Positions 44,601 to 52,914 of a stretch of DNA of 64,000 nucleotides are shown here, in pieces. Source of the stretch: Gramella sp. MT6 (lineage in GTDB: Bacteria > Bacteroidota > Bacteroidia > Flavobacteriales > Flavobacteriaceae); the NCBI RefSeq assembly GCF_019357415.1, contig NZ_CP048410.1, positions 1,426,001 to 1,490,000 on the forward strand, read 5' to 3'. A program made the translations under genes and the position numbers. The notes beneath the pieces were generated by a model. The model saw nothing but the letters and a program-made list of their open reading frames with translations. It was not told the DNA's origin and did not search any database. The first letter of the stretch is position 1. Each line of letters begins with the position of its first letter.

Positions 44601-47076
44601 AGATGGTAGCGATGGTTGGAGTGTGACCTGGAATGGAGTGACTGCTGGTAGCTATGCCCTGACTGCGGTAGCTACTGATAATGGTTTGGAAACCACTACT
44701 TCAGAAATTATCAATATCACAGTAGAATCACCGAATGTATTACCAACCGTAGCGATCACTTCGCCATTGAATAATGAGACCTTTACTGCTCCTGCAGATA
44801 TCATCATTACGGCCGATGCTACAGATGCTGATGGTAGTGTTAGCAGCGTCGAATTCTTCGAGGGAAGTAATTCTTTAGGAACTGATTTGGACGGTAGTGA
44901 TGGTTGGAGTGTGAACTGGAATGGAGTAACTGCGGGTAGTTATGCCTTGACTGCAGTGGCTACTGATGATGCTCTGGAAACTACAACTTCGGAAATTATC
45001 AATATCACGGTCGAAGATCCAAACCAATTACCAACTGTAGCCATTACTTCACCGTTGAACAACGAGATCTTTACTTCTCAGGCGGATATTATTATCACGG
45101 CCGATGCAACAGATGCTGATGGCAGTGTCACCAGCGTAGAATTTTTCGAGGGAAGCAATTCTTTAGGAACCGATTCAGATGGTAGCGATGGTTGGAGTGT
45201 GACCTGGAATGGAGTGACTGCTGGTAGCTATGCCCTGACTGCGGTAGCTACTGATAATGCTTTGGGAACTTCTACTTCAGAAATTATCAATATTAGTGTA
45301 GAATCACCGAATGTATTACCAACCGTAGCAATCACCGCCCCATTGAACAATGAGATCTTTACTTCTCCTGCAGATGTAATTATCACCGCGGATGCAACAG
45401 ATGCTGATGGCAATTTAACCAGTGTCGAATTCTTCGAAGGAAGTAATTCTTTAGGAACTGACTTAGACGGCAGCGATGGCTGGAGTGTGAACTGGAATGG
45501 AGTGACTGCAGGTAGTTATGCCTTGACTGCAGTGGCTACCGACAATGACCTGGAAACTACAACTTCAGAAATTATTAATATCACAGTAGAAGATCCAAAC
45601 CAATTACCAACTGTAGCCATTAGTTCACCGTTGAACAACGAGATCTTTACTTCTCAGGCGGATATTATTATCACGGTCGATGCGACAGATGCTGATGGCA
45701 GTGTCACCAGTGTCGAATTCTTCGAAGGAAGTAATTCTTTAGGAACTGACTTAGACGGCAGCGATGGCTGGAGTGTGAACTGGAATGGAGTGACTGCAGG
45801 TAGTTATGCCTTGACTGCAGTGGCTACCGACAATGACCTGGAAACTACAACTTCAGAAATTATTAATATCACAGTAGAAGATCCAAACCAATTACCAACT
45901 GTAGCCATTAGTTCACCGTTGAACAACGAGATCTTTACTTCTCAGGCGGATATTATTATCACGGTCGATGCGACAGATGCTGATGGCAGTGTCACCAGTG
46001 TCGAATTCTTCGAAGGAAGTAATTCTTTAGGAACTGATTCAGATGGTAGCGATGGTTGGAGTGTGACCTGGATTGGAGTGAGCTCGGGTAGTTATGCTTT
46101 GACTGCGGTAGCTACCGACAATGCTCTGGAAAGTACTACTTCAGAAATTATCAATATTAGTGTAGAATCACCGAATGTATTACCAACCGTAGCAATCACC
46201 GCGCCATTGAATAACGAGATCTTTACTGCTCCTGCAGATATCATTATCACGGCGGCTGCTACAGATGCTGATGGCACTGTCACCAGCGTAGAATTCTTCG
46301 AGGGAAGCAATTCGTTAGGAACTGATTCCGACGGCAGCGATGGTTGGAGTTTGACCTGGAATGGAGTAACTGCGGGCAGTTATGCCTTATCTGTGGTGGC
46401 TACCGACAATGACCTGGAAACTACTACTTCGGAAATTATCAATATCACGGTGGAAGATCCAAACCAATTGCCGAATGTTGCGATCTCCTCACCATTGAAT
46501 AATGAGATATTTACTGCTCCTGCAGATATTATCCTTACGGCGGCTGCTACAGATGCTGATGGCAGTGTCACCAGCGTAGAATTTTTCGAGGGAAGCAATT
46601 CTTTAGGAACCGATTCAGATGGTAGCGATGGTTGGAGTGTGACCTGGAATGGAGTGACTGCTGGTAGCTATGCCCTGACTGCGGTAGCTACTGATAATGC
46701 TTTGGGAACTTCTACTTCAGAAATTATTAATATTAGTGTAGAATCACCGAATGTATTACCAACCGTAGCAATCACCGCCCCATTGAACAATGAGATCTTT
46801 ACTTCTCCTGCAGATGTAATTATCACCGCGGATGCAACAGATGCTGATGGCAATTTAACCAGTGTCGAATTCTTCGAAGGAAGTAATTCTTTAGGAACTG
46901 ACTTAGACGGCAGCGATGGCTGGAGTGTGAACTGGAATGGAGTGACTGCAGGTAGTTATGCCTTGACTGCAGTGGCTACCGACAATGACCTGGAAACTAC
47001 AACTTCAGAAATTATTAATATTAGTGTAGAATCACCGAATGTATTACCAACAGTAGTGATCACCGCGCGCCGTTGA
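38677..47076 (+). CDS. Giant secreted repeat protein, N-terminal part (frame broken at 47.07 kb)
   Basis: 2799 residues, with a hydrophobic signal segment near residues 14-30. Regions in order: a GATase/ThuA-like opening (about 35-130); a polysaccharide-deacetylase-like region with MTGDDHASGGT (about 289-300) and FEIALHLNTNC; an Ig-like domain near 613; a DUF4082-like domain (about 712-880); an Ig-like domain; an N,N-dimethylformamidase beta-subunit-like region (about 976-1465, with FLSVGHDEYWSGPHRNYVES); two Ig-like domains; a second DUF4082-like domain (about 1662-1825); a further Ig-like domain (about 1829-1925); and from residue 1928 a tandem array of 96-residue Ig-like units. The frame stops in unit 10 because of an extra GC at about 47065-47068. 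The T9SS sorting domain lies beyond the break, so this product alone should not be exported normally. Family calls for the enzyme-like regions are by eye. Confidence 0.8.
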   Translation: MEKFYLTVQSGKRMLFKFLVLLFFPISFSASTININVEGPGGPILVLTSATNPFSSYTSEILLAEGFNEYATSDVSLISGEVLSNYDVIIVGEIPLSTTQVSLLGNWVEAGGTLIVFKPDSNLAPLLGIQKLSGTLADSYLLINTATGPGNGLVDETIQFHSEAGLYDLNGATSLATLYSSATTSTSYPAVTTYSVGENGGVAVAFAYDLSRSVVYTRQGNPTWNAQERDGARPIRSNDLFYPDWVNLSKVEIPQADEQQRLLANIIVQNSNKPMPRFWYLPRGLKAAVVMTGDDHASGGTIARFNQYLQLSTDNSPEAVADWRTIRGSSYIYPNTPITEQQAKNFEDQGFEIALHLNTNCNNYTAQSIEGNLVTQLSQFRSFFPSLAEPETNRTHCIAFSDWASQPIAETNNGIRLDANYYYWPEFWVQDRPGLFTGSGFAMRFADLDGTIIDTYQLATQMTDESGQNYPFTIDRLLDNALGSKGYYGVFCANMHTDETYSPGSDAIIASASSRNVPVISAKQLLTWLDGRNGSFFENLIWDGSALSFNMGIGNGALNLEAMLPLVSGTKRMVGLNLDNVPVNYRTERIKGIDYAIFQAQSGNFIATYEINEPPVVSIDSPVNNATFLAFEDIEISAQASDPDGNVVKVEFFEGNTKIGEDIDSSNGWSFSWLQVEDGTYSITAKATDDKGSITFSEVVSITVEIDPSNFNCPCTVFENLVFPNSLLNEGAGIQLGMKFSSEIDGYINGVRFYKQNGHTGTHIGQLYDSSGNLLAEATFTNESNSGWQEVLFSNSVQITQNTTYIVSYHSSEGYYSVSDSYFVQAEENRPLKALANGENGPNGVYILSNTPAFPTDSFEASNYWVDAIFNTEPMSLNIPPVVNITNPTQGANFTEPADIEITALASDDDGQVVKVEFFNGTTKLGEDLDPLEDWSYSWSDVPSGNYTIRAVATDDQGRTAESSISISVTTIPVSQNSIVVENSLPGNPPSEWDIDGAGDLSIQGFATDISYNIGETARFKIDTDANNYSVKIYRLGYYQGNGARYQGDATITANLPQNQPNCISDSQTGLLDCGNWGESAIWDIPATATSGIYIAKLTRGNGGSSHILFVVRDDSSNSDLFFQTSDATWQAYNIYGGRSLYTGSGGKATKVSYNRPFLTRDGGGGGGAEEDWIFNAEYPMLRWLERNGFDVTYTTNVDSDRRGELIKNHRVFLSVGHDEYWSGPHRNYVESARDQGTSLAFFSGNEVYWKTRWENSIDGNGNSHRTLVCYKEGSGGENTCGGKCDPTNDWTGLWRDGCNYVTGDPDLDGCRPENTLTGQISWEESDASITVPSSFKDLRFWRNTSVAELNEGQNASFTYATIGYEWNSEQDSYSSFYPDGRILMSRTVVDGAVHNISLYKHNSGAFVFGAGTVQWSWGLDSNHDRGDDAPSPDMQQATINLLADMGAQPASIQPGMIRATPSTDIEAPLLTYTSPAEETVVPVNTELLITGSTEEQNVIVAVEVSTDGGITWENAEGKQDWSYAWTPSVTGPASIQVRSYDDSGNLSAPEILNLTVSDELNNLVPEVEITGPLNNSQFISPAEIDITATASDSDGTITKVEFFSNNIKIGEDLISPYSFNWSNVGTGNYVLTARAIDNTGAFAISTEIAVSVILDSNNPNCPCTVFSNSDAPSSGIKNDGNAIQLGMKFRTTVDGIVTGVRFYKQNGDPGTHIGQLFDPSGTILAQTVFENETGSGWQQANFSNPVEVVAGNTYIISYHSSDGYYSSDDRGLENEISNGPVIGIANGENGPNGVYRYSPNPTFPNLSYQASNYWVDVVFETIGNPNSLPTVSISSPIENDSFIAPADILITAEASDSDGTVTSVEFFQGTVSVGLDNDNSDGWSFNWLGALPGNYELSAIATDDLNGTTVSEIVNITVAEPLNTPPTAVITAPLNNEIFTSPADIILAADATDADGSVTSVEFFEGSNSLGTDSDGSDGWSVTWNGVTAGSYALTAVATDNGLETTTSEIINITVESPNVLPTVAITSPLNNETFTAPADIIITADATDADGSVSSVEFFEGSNSLGTDLDGSDGWSVNWNGVTAGSYALTAVATDDALETTTSEIINITVEDPNQLPTVAITSPLNNEIFTSQADIIITADATDADGSVTSVEFFEGSNSLGTDSDGSDGWSVTWNGVTAGSYALTAVATDNALGTSTSEIINISVESPNVLPTVAITAPLNNEIFTSPADVIITADATDADGNLTSVEFFEGSNSLGTDLDGSDGWSVNWNGVTAGSYALTAVATDNDLETTTSEIINITVEDPNQLPTVAISSPLNNEIFTSQADIIITVDATDADGSVTSVEFFEGSNSLGTDLDGSDGWSVNWNGVTAGSYALTAVATDNDLETTTSEIINITVEDPNQLPTVAISSPLNNEIFTSQADIIITVDATDADGSVTSVEFFEGSNSLGTDSDGSDGWSVTWIGVSSGSYALTAVATDNALESTTSEIINISVESPNVLPTVAITAPLNNEIFTAPADIIITAAATDADGTVTSVEFFEGSNSLGTDSDGSDGWSLTWNGVTAGSYALSVVATDNDLETTTSEIINITVEDPNQLPNVAISSPLNNEIFTAPADIILTAAATDADGSVTSVEFFEGSNSLGTDSDGSDGWSVTWNGVTAGSYALTAVATDNALGTSTSEIINISVESPNVLPTVAITAPLNNEIFTSPADVIITADATDADGNLTSVEFFEGSNSLGTDLDGSDGWSVNWNGVTAGSYALTAVATDNDLETTTSEIINISVESPNVLPTVVITARR

Positions 47077-48190
47077 ACAACGAGATCTTTACTGCTCCTG
47101 CAGAAATCATTATCACGGCCGATGCTACAGATGCTGATGGTAGTGTCAACAGCGTCGAATTTTTCGAGGAAGTAATTCGCTGGGAACTGATTCGGACGGT
47201 AGCGATGGTTGGAGTGTGAGCTGGAATGGAGTGACCGCAGGCAGTTATGCCCTGACTGCAGTAGCTACCGATGATGCTCTGGAAACTACTACTTCGGAAA
47301 TTATCAATATCACGGTGGAATCACCTAATTTGTTACCAACCGTAGCGATCACTGCCCCATTGAATAACGAGATCTTTACTTCTCCGGTGGATATTATTAT
47401 CACCGCGGATGCTACAGATGCTGATGGCACTGTTAACAGCGTCGAATTCTTCGAGGGAAGTAATTCGTTAGGAACCGATTCAGATGGCAGCGATGGTTGG
47501 AGTGTGACCTGGAATGGAGTAACTGAGGGTAGTTATGCCCTGACAGCAGTGGCTACCGACAATGACCTTGAAACTAATACTTCAGAAATTATCAATATCA
47601 CGGTCGAAGATCCGAACCAATTACCAAACGTAGCCATTACTTCACCGTTGAACAACGAGATCTTTACTGCTCCTGCAGATATCATCATTACAGCCGATGC
47701 TTCAGATGCCGATGGTAGTGTTAGCAGCGTCGAATTTTTTGAGGGTACAAATTCTCTCGGAATCGACAGCGACGGCAGTGATGGTTGGAGTCTGACATGG
47801 AATGGCGTGACTGTGGGCAATTATGCCTTGACTGCGGTAGCTACCGATGATACTCTGGAAGCTACAACTTCAGAAATTATCAATATCACAGTCGAAGATC
47901 CAAACCAATTACCAACCGTAGCGATCACTTCGCCATTGAATAATGAGACCTTTACTGCTCCTGCAGATATCATAATTACGGCCGGTGCGACAGATGCTGA
48001 TGGTAGTGTCACTAGCGTAGAATTCTTCGAAGGAAGTAATTCGCTGGGAACTGATTCGGACGGTAGCGATGGTTGGAGTGTGAGCTGGAATGGCGTGACC
48101 GCAGGTAGTTATGCATTGACTGCGGTAGCTACTGATAATGATGCCGGATCTGGAACTTCGAATGTTATTACCATAAATGTACAGTTACTG
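44458..48190 (+). repeat. Thirteen tandem 288-bp (96-residue) Ig-like repeats
   Basis: Units begin at 44458, 44746, 45034, 45322, 45610, 45898, 46186, 46474, 46762, 47050, 47339, 47627 and 47915. Each encodes a segment opening TVAITAPLNNEIFTSPADII and containing SVEFFEGSNSLGTDSDGSDG. Units are 288 bp except unit 10, which is 289 bp because of a 2-bp insertion and a 1-bp deletion. Some stretches are nearly identical: about 331 bp from 45419 recurs at 45707, and about 475 bp near 45113-45588 recurs 1440 bp (five units) downstream. This shows recent duplication or conversion. Confidence 0.95.
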
Positions 48191-49627
48191 CTGCCTTCTA
48201 TTACTAATTTTATTCCATCATCCGGTCCAGTTGGAAGTATTGTTCTATTGAATGGATTGAATCTTGGAGGCGTAACAGAGGTTTCATTTGGACCCTCAGT
48301 TGCTGAAATCATTTCAGTTTCCAATACACAAATGGAGGTAAGAGTACCCCCGCAAAATGGTAAATTACCTAAATCGGTCAAAATTTCTGTAGTATCACCT
48401 TCAGGTCAGTTTACTTCCACTGATAAATTTACCGTTACCGAGGGAACTGTTCCAGCTAATAATAGTCCGGTAGTAAGTTTTATTACTCCGGCAAATAATA
48501 CTGGATTTGTCGCACCTGCGACAGTAGATATGCTGGTTAATGCCTCAGATTCAGATGGGTTTGTCACTAAAGTTGAATTTTTCAATGGGAATACTAAATT
48601 AGGCGAGGATCTAACGAGCCCTTATGAGCTTAGTTGGACAAATGTTCCTACTGGAAGTTATTCACTAAGAGCAGTGGCTACAGACGATAAGGGTGCTACA
48701 GGCTCATCGGGAACAGTTAATATTCTGGTTTCTGAGCCTGGCGGAAATGAATCTCCAGTAGTTTCTATTACATCACCTTCGAATAATTCCAGTTTTACAG
48801 CATTAGCTAATATTAATATTACTGCTAATGCTTCAGATCCAGATGGTAGTATTGCTCAGGTAGAATTTTTCAATGGCTCAACCAGCTTAGGGATAGATTC
48901 AACCAGCCCGTATTCTATTTCATGGAATAATGTTACGGCGGGCACTTATTTATTAACGGCCATAGCAACAGATAATCTTGGTTTGGTAACAACTTCCAAT
49001 GTAATCACCATTAATGTTACCCCTTCTCAAAATCTAAATGCACCCTCTAGTTTATCTGCTCAGTGGATTTCTAACAGTGAAGTTTACCTCCTATGGAAAG
49101 ATAATGATCTTACAGAGGATGGATTTATCTTGGAACGATCAACAAAACCAGATTTTTCTGGTCGAATTGATTATATAAGCCTTCCTGCCAATACAATTTC
49201 TTATACAGATAGAAATCTTAATAATAAAAAGGGAGGTGGGATTTTATATTATCGCATAAAAGCGGTAAAAGGGAATTTGTCGTCAGTATATTCGAATACC
49301 GCCCAGGCAGCACCTTTATCTGGAGCACTTAACGCTTCATCTCAAGAAACCCAGGAGTCAGCAATCAATGAGGAATTTGTGGTTTATCCTAATCCAACTT
49401 CCGGTGGTGCTACGGTAAAGTTTATTCTAGACAGGAATAGAGATTATACATTGAATTTGTTCAACTCGATGGGAACCTACCTAATGCTAATAGCAGAAGG
49501 TAAGGCCACAGCAGGACTGGAATATACTTTTGATTTGTCTGTAAATCAATATCCAGACGGATTGTATTTTGTTATTCTGAAAACAAAAGATAGTTCTCAA
49601 AGTTTTAGTTTAATTATTAAACGGTAA
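47080..49627 (+). pseudogene. C-terminal part of the giant repeat protein (out-of-frame continuation)
   Basis: This continues the gene starting at 38677 in another frame. After the 2-bp insertion near 47066 there is a 1-bp deletion (GAGGAA instead of GAGGGAA) at about 47166-47170. From there the frame is open to the stop at 49627; the first possible start is a GTG at 47216, inside a repeat and unlikely to be used. It encodes the rest of unit 10, units 11-13, an IPT/TIG domain (SSGPVGSIVLLNGLNLGGV), two more Ig-like domains, a fibronectin-III-like domain and a T9SS type A sorting domain (EEFVVYPNPTSGGATVKFIL to the end). The net shift of +1 means the two indels do not cancel. Either the gene is inactivated or the repeat was misassembled. 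Confidence 0.82.
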
Positions 49628-49829
49628 CCTAGAAATTGATCACACCTCAAATCAGAATTCTGACTTCTTGAAATGTAGCGTTTTTTAATAGCTGCTTATT
49701 TCAAATTTAATTCCCTACCACCAAGCTCCCCGATAGAAAACGAAAGATACAGATTGTATCTAAGCATATTCAGGTGGATTCATCAGCGGCTGGATATTTG
49801 AATTTATAAATTTTTAAAAAGGGAAAATC

Positions 49830-50693
49830 ATGAAAGTTTCAATTATTACAGTTGTGTTTAATAATGCGGATACTATTACAGAATGTATTAGGTCTGTTTT
49901 AGATCAAACTTATAGAAATATTGAACTAATAATCATTGACGGTGGAAGTACCGACGGTACTCAACTTAAAATTGAATCCTTCAAGGATGAAATAGCATAT
50001 TATATTTCTGAAAAAGATTCAGGCATATTTGATGCGTATAATAAAGGAATAAAGAAAGCAACCGGAGAGATCGTTGGCATCCTGAATTCAGATGATTTTC
50101 TATATGAGCCAGAAACGATAGATAAGATTGTAAAAGCTTTTGAAGACTCAAAGGCAGATCTGGTGTATGGTAATGGAATGTTCGTAAGTCAAAATGATAC
50201 GAGTAGAATAAAAAGGATCTATTCTTCCAAATCCTTTAAAAGGAATTATCTGAATTTTGGTTGGATACCCTTGCATCCAACAATTTACGTTAAGAAGGAA
50301 GTGTATGATAAATATGGCCTTTACAGCTTAAACTATTCAATAGCCAGTGATTATGATATTTCCCTACGCTGGTTCCAGAATGAAAAGATCAGCAAACATT
50401 TTTTAAATGACTGGATCGTAAAAATGAGGCTTGGAGGCAAGAGTACTTGTATTAAACTTCAACGTAGAAAATCATCTGAAGATATGAAAGTCATCAGAGA
50501 TCATAAATTGATGGGACCGTTAACCCTGGTTTTTAAAATTGGGCGGAAAATTCCTCAATACGTTTATCCACAGTTAATTCGTCCTCATATTAATTCAAAT
50601 AAAAATGTAAAAAAGGTTAGAAAAACTGAACCCTACAGAAGCCTTTCATTTCTTAGAAACCTGTTTACATCTAAAGAATCTGTAAGTAATTAG
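49830..50693 (+). CDS. Family 2 glycosyltransferase, WcaE-like
   Basis: A 287-residue GT-A enzyme with SIITVVFNNADTITECIRSV, LIIIDGGSTDGT, the SEKDSGIFDAYNKGI segment and the DxD-like ILNSDDFLY. These motifs define the WcaE-like GT2 subgroup seen in capsule loci. A 202-bp gap separates it from the giant repeat protein, and a 51-bp gap from the initiating transferase. Its position next to the initiating enzyme suggests it may add an early sugar. Confidence 0.87.
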   Translation: MKVSIITVVFNNADTITECIRSVLDQTYRNIELIIIDGGSTDGTQLKIESFKDEIAYYISEKDSGIFDAYNKGIKKATGEIVGILNSDDFLYEPETIDKIVKAFEDSKADLVYGNGMFVSQNDTSRIKRIYSSKSFKRNYLNFGWIPLHPTIYVKKEVYDKYGLYSLNYSIASDYDISLRWFQNEKISKHFLNDWIVKMRLGGKSTCIKLQRRKSSEDMKVIRDHKLMGPLTLVFKIGRKIPQYVYPQLIRPHINSNKNVKKVRKTEPYRSLSFLRNLFTSKESVSN

Positions 50694-50744
50694 ATGTATA
50701 GCTAACCATAGTTCTTATTTCAGAAATATTTAAAGAGGGTTAAA

Positions 50745-52106
50745 ATGTCAGTGTCAAAAGGTATTAAGGGAGCAGACCTAATCATTCCAATTTCATTCGG
50801 GATACATTTGTTGATCCTGAATGTGACCTTGTATTATCTGACTCCTGCAACTTATTTAAACATTTTTTCCATTTTCTTTTATAATATGTCATGGCTAATA
50901 ATTGCTACAATCCTAAGTTTTTATTCGCTGGAAAGGAAAGAGAGGTTTATTACTCGCTTCCATAAATTCGTAATGCATTATTTTATTTTCACACTGGCAT
51001 ATTTTGCTGCATTCTCTTTCACAAAGACAAATTTTAATATAACGCAGCAAATTTTAGTGCTAAGCGTGATATTTTTATTGCTAGCGGGTTATCGCTGGAT
51101 ATTCTTTTACATTAGAAAATGGTATCGAATCAAAGGTGGGAACTATGTAAATGTGGTAATAATTGGTTACGGCAATAACATTATTAAGATAAGGAAGATT
51201 TTCAACCGGCCAGATTATGGATATCGCTATCTGGGGTATTTTAATAATGAATGTGTGGCTATTAAAGATTATCTGGGAAGGCTTGACGAATGTTATAACT
51301 ACATCCTGGATAATAGAGTAGATGAGATTTATTGTATGGTCTCAGAATTATCAAGAGATGAGCTAAAACAGCTTATACTCTTCGCAGATAATAACTTTAA
51401 AAGATTAAAATTAATACCAGATAATAAAGGGATTTTTTCAAGGGCAATGAACGCCGAATTATTTGAAACTATTCCAGTCCTGAATTTAAGAAACTCCCCT
51501 TTAGAACTGAATTATGCAAAACACGGAAAAAGGATCTTTGATATTTTCTTTTCATTATTTGTGATTGTATTTATGCTTTCCTGGCTCACACCACTATTGT
51601 ATCTGGTCATGAGAATTGAGTCTAAAGGGCCAGTTTTTTTCAGGCAGTTAAGACATGGATATAATAAGCAATCCTTTTGGTGTTACAAGTACAGGTCCAT
51701 GCATATTAACAAGGAAGCTAATAGCAAAATGTGCGTTAAAAATGACTGCAGAGTTACCAAAATTGGCAAATTCTTGCGAAAAACAAGTCTGGATGAATTA
51801 CCTCAGTTTATCAATGTTCTGAAAGGTGAAATGAGTGTTGTTGGTCCCCGGCCTCATATGGAAGCCCATACCTTAGAATATTCCAGGTCTGTAAATCAAT
51901 ACCTGGTAAGACATTATGCGAAACCGGGAATTACGGGTTTAGCTCAAATTAAAGGTTATAGAGGAGAAGTCGTAAAAAAGTCGGATATTATAAATCGAAC
52001 CAGGCTGGATATTTTTTATCTGGAGAAGTGGTGCCCCATTTTAGACTTTAAAATAATTTATTACACGATATACAACTGCCTTAAAGGAGAAGAAAAGGCT
52101 TTTTAA
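50745..52106 (+). CDS. wcaJ: Undecaprenyl-phosphate sugar phosphotransferase, WcaJ-like
   Basis: A 453-residue polyisoprenyl-phosphate hexose-1-phosphate transferase. It has four N-terminal membrane helices, a CoA-binding-like middle domain (VIIGYGNNIIKI), a further hydrophobic segment (IFDIFFSLFVIVFMLSW) and the catalytic domain. The catalytic domain carries GPVFFRQLRHG, the KYRSMH motif, KTSLDELPQF (Asp-Glu pair) and the SVVGPRPHM motif. It starts synthesis of the repeat unit by transferring hexose-1-phosphate, usually glucose or galactose, to undecaprenyl phosphate. The WcaJ type is suggested by the full-length five-segment form. Confidence 0.9.
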   Translation: MSVSKGIKGADLIIPISFGIHLLILNVTLYYLTPATYLNIFSIFFYNMSWLIIATILSFYSLERKERFITRFHKFVMHYFIFTLAYFAAFSFTKTNFNITQQILVLSVIFLLLAGYRWIFFYIRKWYRIKGGNYVNVVIIGYGNNIIKIRKIFNRPDYGYRYLGYFNNECVAIKDYLGRLDECYNYILDNRVDEIYCMVSELSRDELKQLILFADNNFKRLKLIPDNKGIFSRAMNAELFETIPVLNLRNSPLELNYAKHGKRIFDIFFSLFVIVFMLSWLTPLLYLVMRIESKGPVFFRQLRHGYNKQSFWCYKYRSMHINKEANSKMCVKNDCRVTKIGKFLRKTSLDELPQFINVLKGEMSVVGPRPHMEAHTLEYSRSVNQYLVRHYAKPGITGLAQIKGYRGEVVKKSDIINRTRLDIFYLEKWCPILDFKIIYYTIYNCLKGEEKAF

Positions 52107-52139
52107 GGTAAATATTATTATTAATTAAAGAATAAAATT

Positions 52140-52910
52140 ATGACAACCTCCCGACTTCTTAGTGTTCTCTTACTAGTATTTTTATCAATTCCGTTATTCA
52201 CCTCCTGTGTTTCTAGAGGAGAAATAGTTTATTTTCAGAATGAAGAAAATTCTATAAACTACGAGATAGATAACAACTTAAGAATTAGACCAAATGATCA
52301 GCTAACCATAAGGGTTTCTACTCCAGAGGCTGAGGCTTCTCTTCCTTTTAATCTTACCAAAGCCGGTATCTCACAGGAAAATAATTCTGGTAATGTAGAA
52401 TTGGAAACTTATATGGTGGATGCAGATGGCACTATTGAATTTCCCGTTCTGGGAACAGTAGAAGTTGAAGGGCTGAGTACGTTTGAGTTGGCGAGGAAAA
52501 TTAAGGAGGAGATTTCTATATATGTGAAGGATGCTATTGTAAACGTTCGGGTTCTTAATTTTAAGATAAGCGTTCTGGGAGAAGTGAAAAATCCGGGAAC
52601 GTTTATAATCCAGGATGATAATATTAGCCTGACGCAGGCACTTGGTCTCGCCGGTGATCTTACAATTTTCGGAAAAAGAGAAAATGTAATGATTATAAGG
52701 GAAGTTGACGGGGTGAAAACCAAAACCTATCTTGATATTACAGATTTTAATTCGGTAAACTCGCCTTATTTTAATCTTAGGCAAAATGACGTTGTATACG
52801 TAGAGCCAAAAGGAACCAAAAGGCAATCTGCGAGTGTTTTAAATAATGCCGGAAGTTATATCGCCATTATGTCTTTCCTAATCTCCACCATTATTTTGGT
52901 AACCAATTGA
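52140..52910 (+). CDS. wza: Wza-like polysaccharide export lipoprotein
   Basis: A 256-residue lipoprotein: the lipobox FTSC places the lipidated Cys at 23. A polysaccharide-export (Poly_export) domain follows (LRIRPNDQLTIRVSTPEAEA, about 48-140), then an SLBB-type segment (KISVLGEVKNPGTFII and the following strands, about 145-215) and a C-terminal hydrophobic helix (about 238-255) that could cross a membrane. It should form the outer-membrane exit channel together with the Wzc-like kinase encoded 4 bp downstream. It is shorter than enterobacterial Wza (~380 residues) but normal for Bacteroidota. Confidence 0.9.
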   Translation: MTTSRLLSVLLLVFLSIPLFTSCVSRGEIVYFQNEENSINYEIDNNLRIRPNDQLTIRVSTPEAEASLPFNLTKAGISQENNSGNVELETYMVDADGTIEFPVLGTVEVEGLSTFELARKIKEEISIYVKDAIVNVRVLNFKISVLGEVKNPGTFIIQDDNISLTQALGLAGDLTIFGKRENVMIIREVDGVKTKTYLDITDFNSVNSPYFNLRQNDVVYVEPKGTKRQSASVLNNAGSYIAIMSFLISTIILVTN

Positions 52911-52914
52911 AAAA

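Noticed and set aside
44361..48012. Recurring 61-95-codon open frames on the minus strand across the repeat array
   Set aside because: They recur at the repeat period and mirror the coding repeats on the + strand; no ribosome-binding sites or domains support them.
44458..48190. Regular 288-bp periodicity that might suggest a CRISPR-like or satellite array
   Set aside because: The units are far longer than CRISPR repeats, are read through in one frame over most of the array, and encode Ig-like protein domains.
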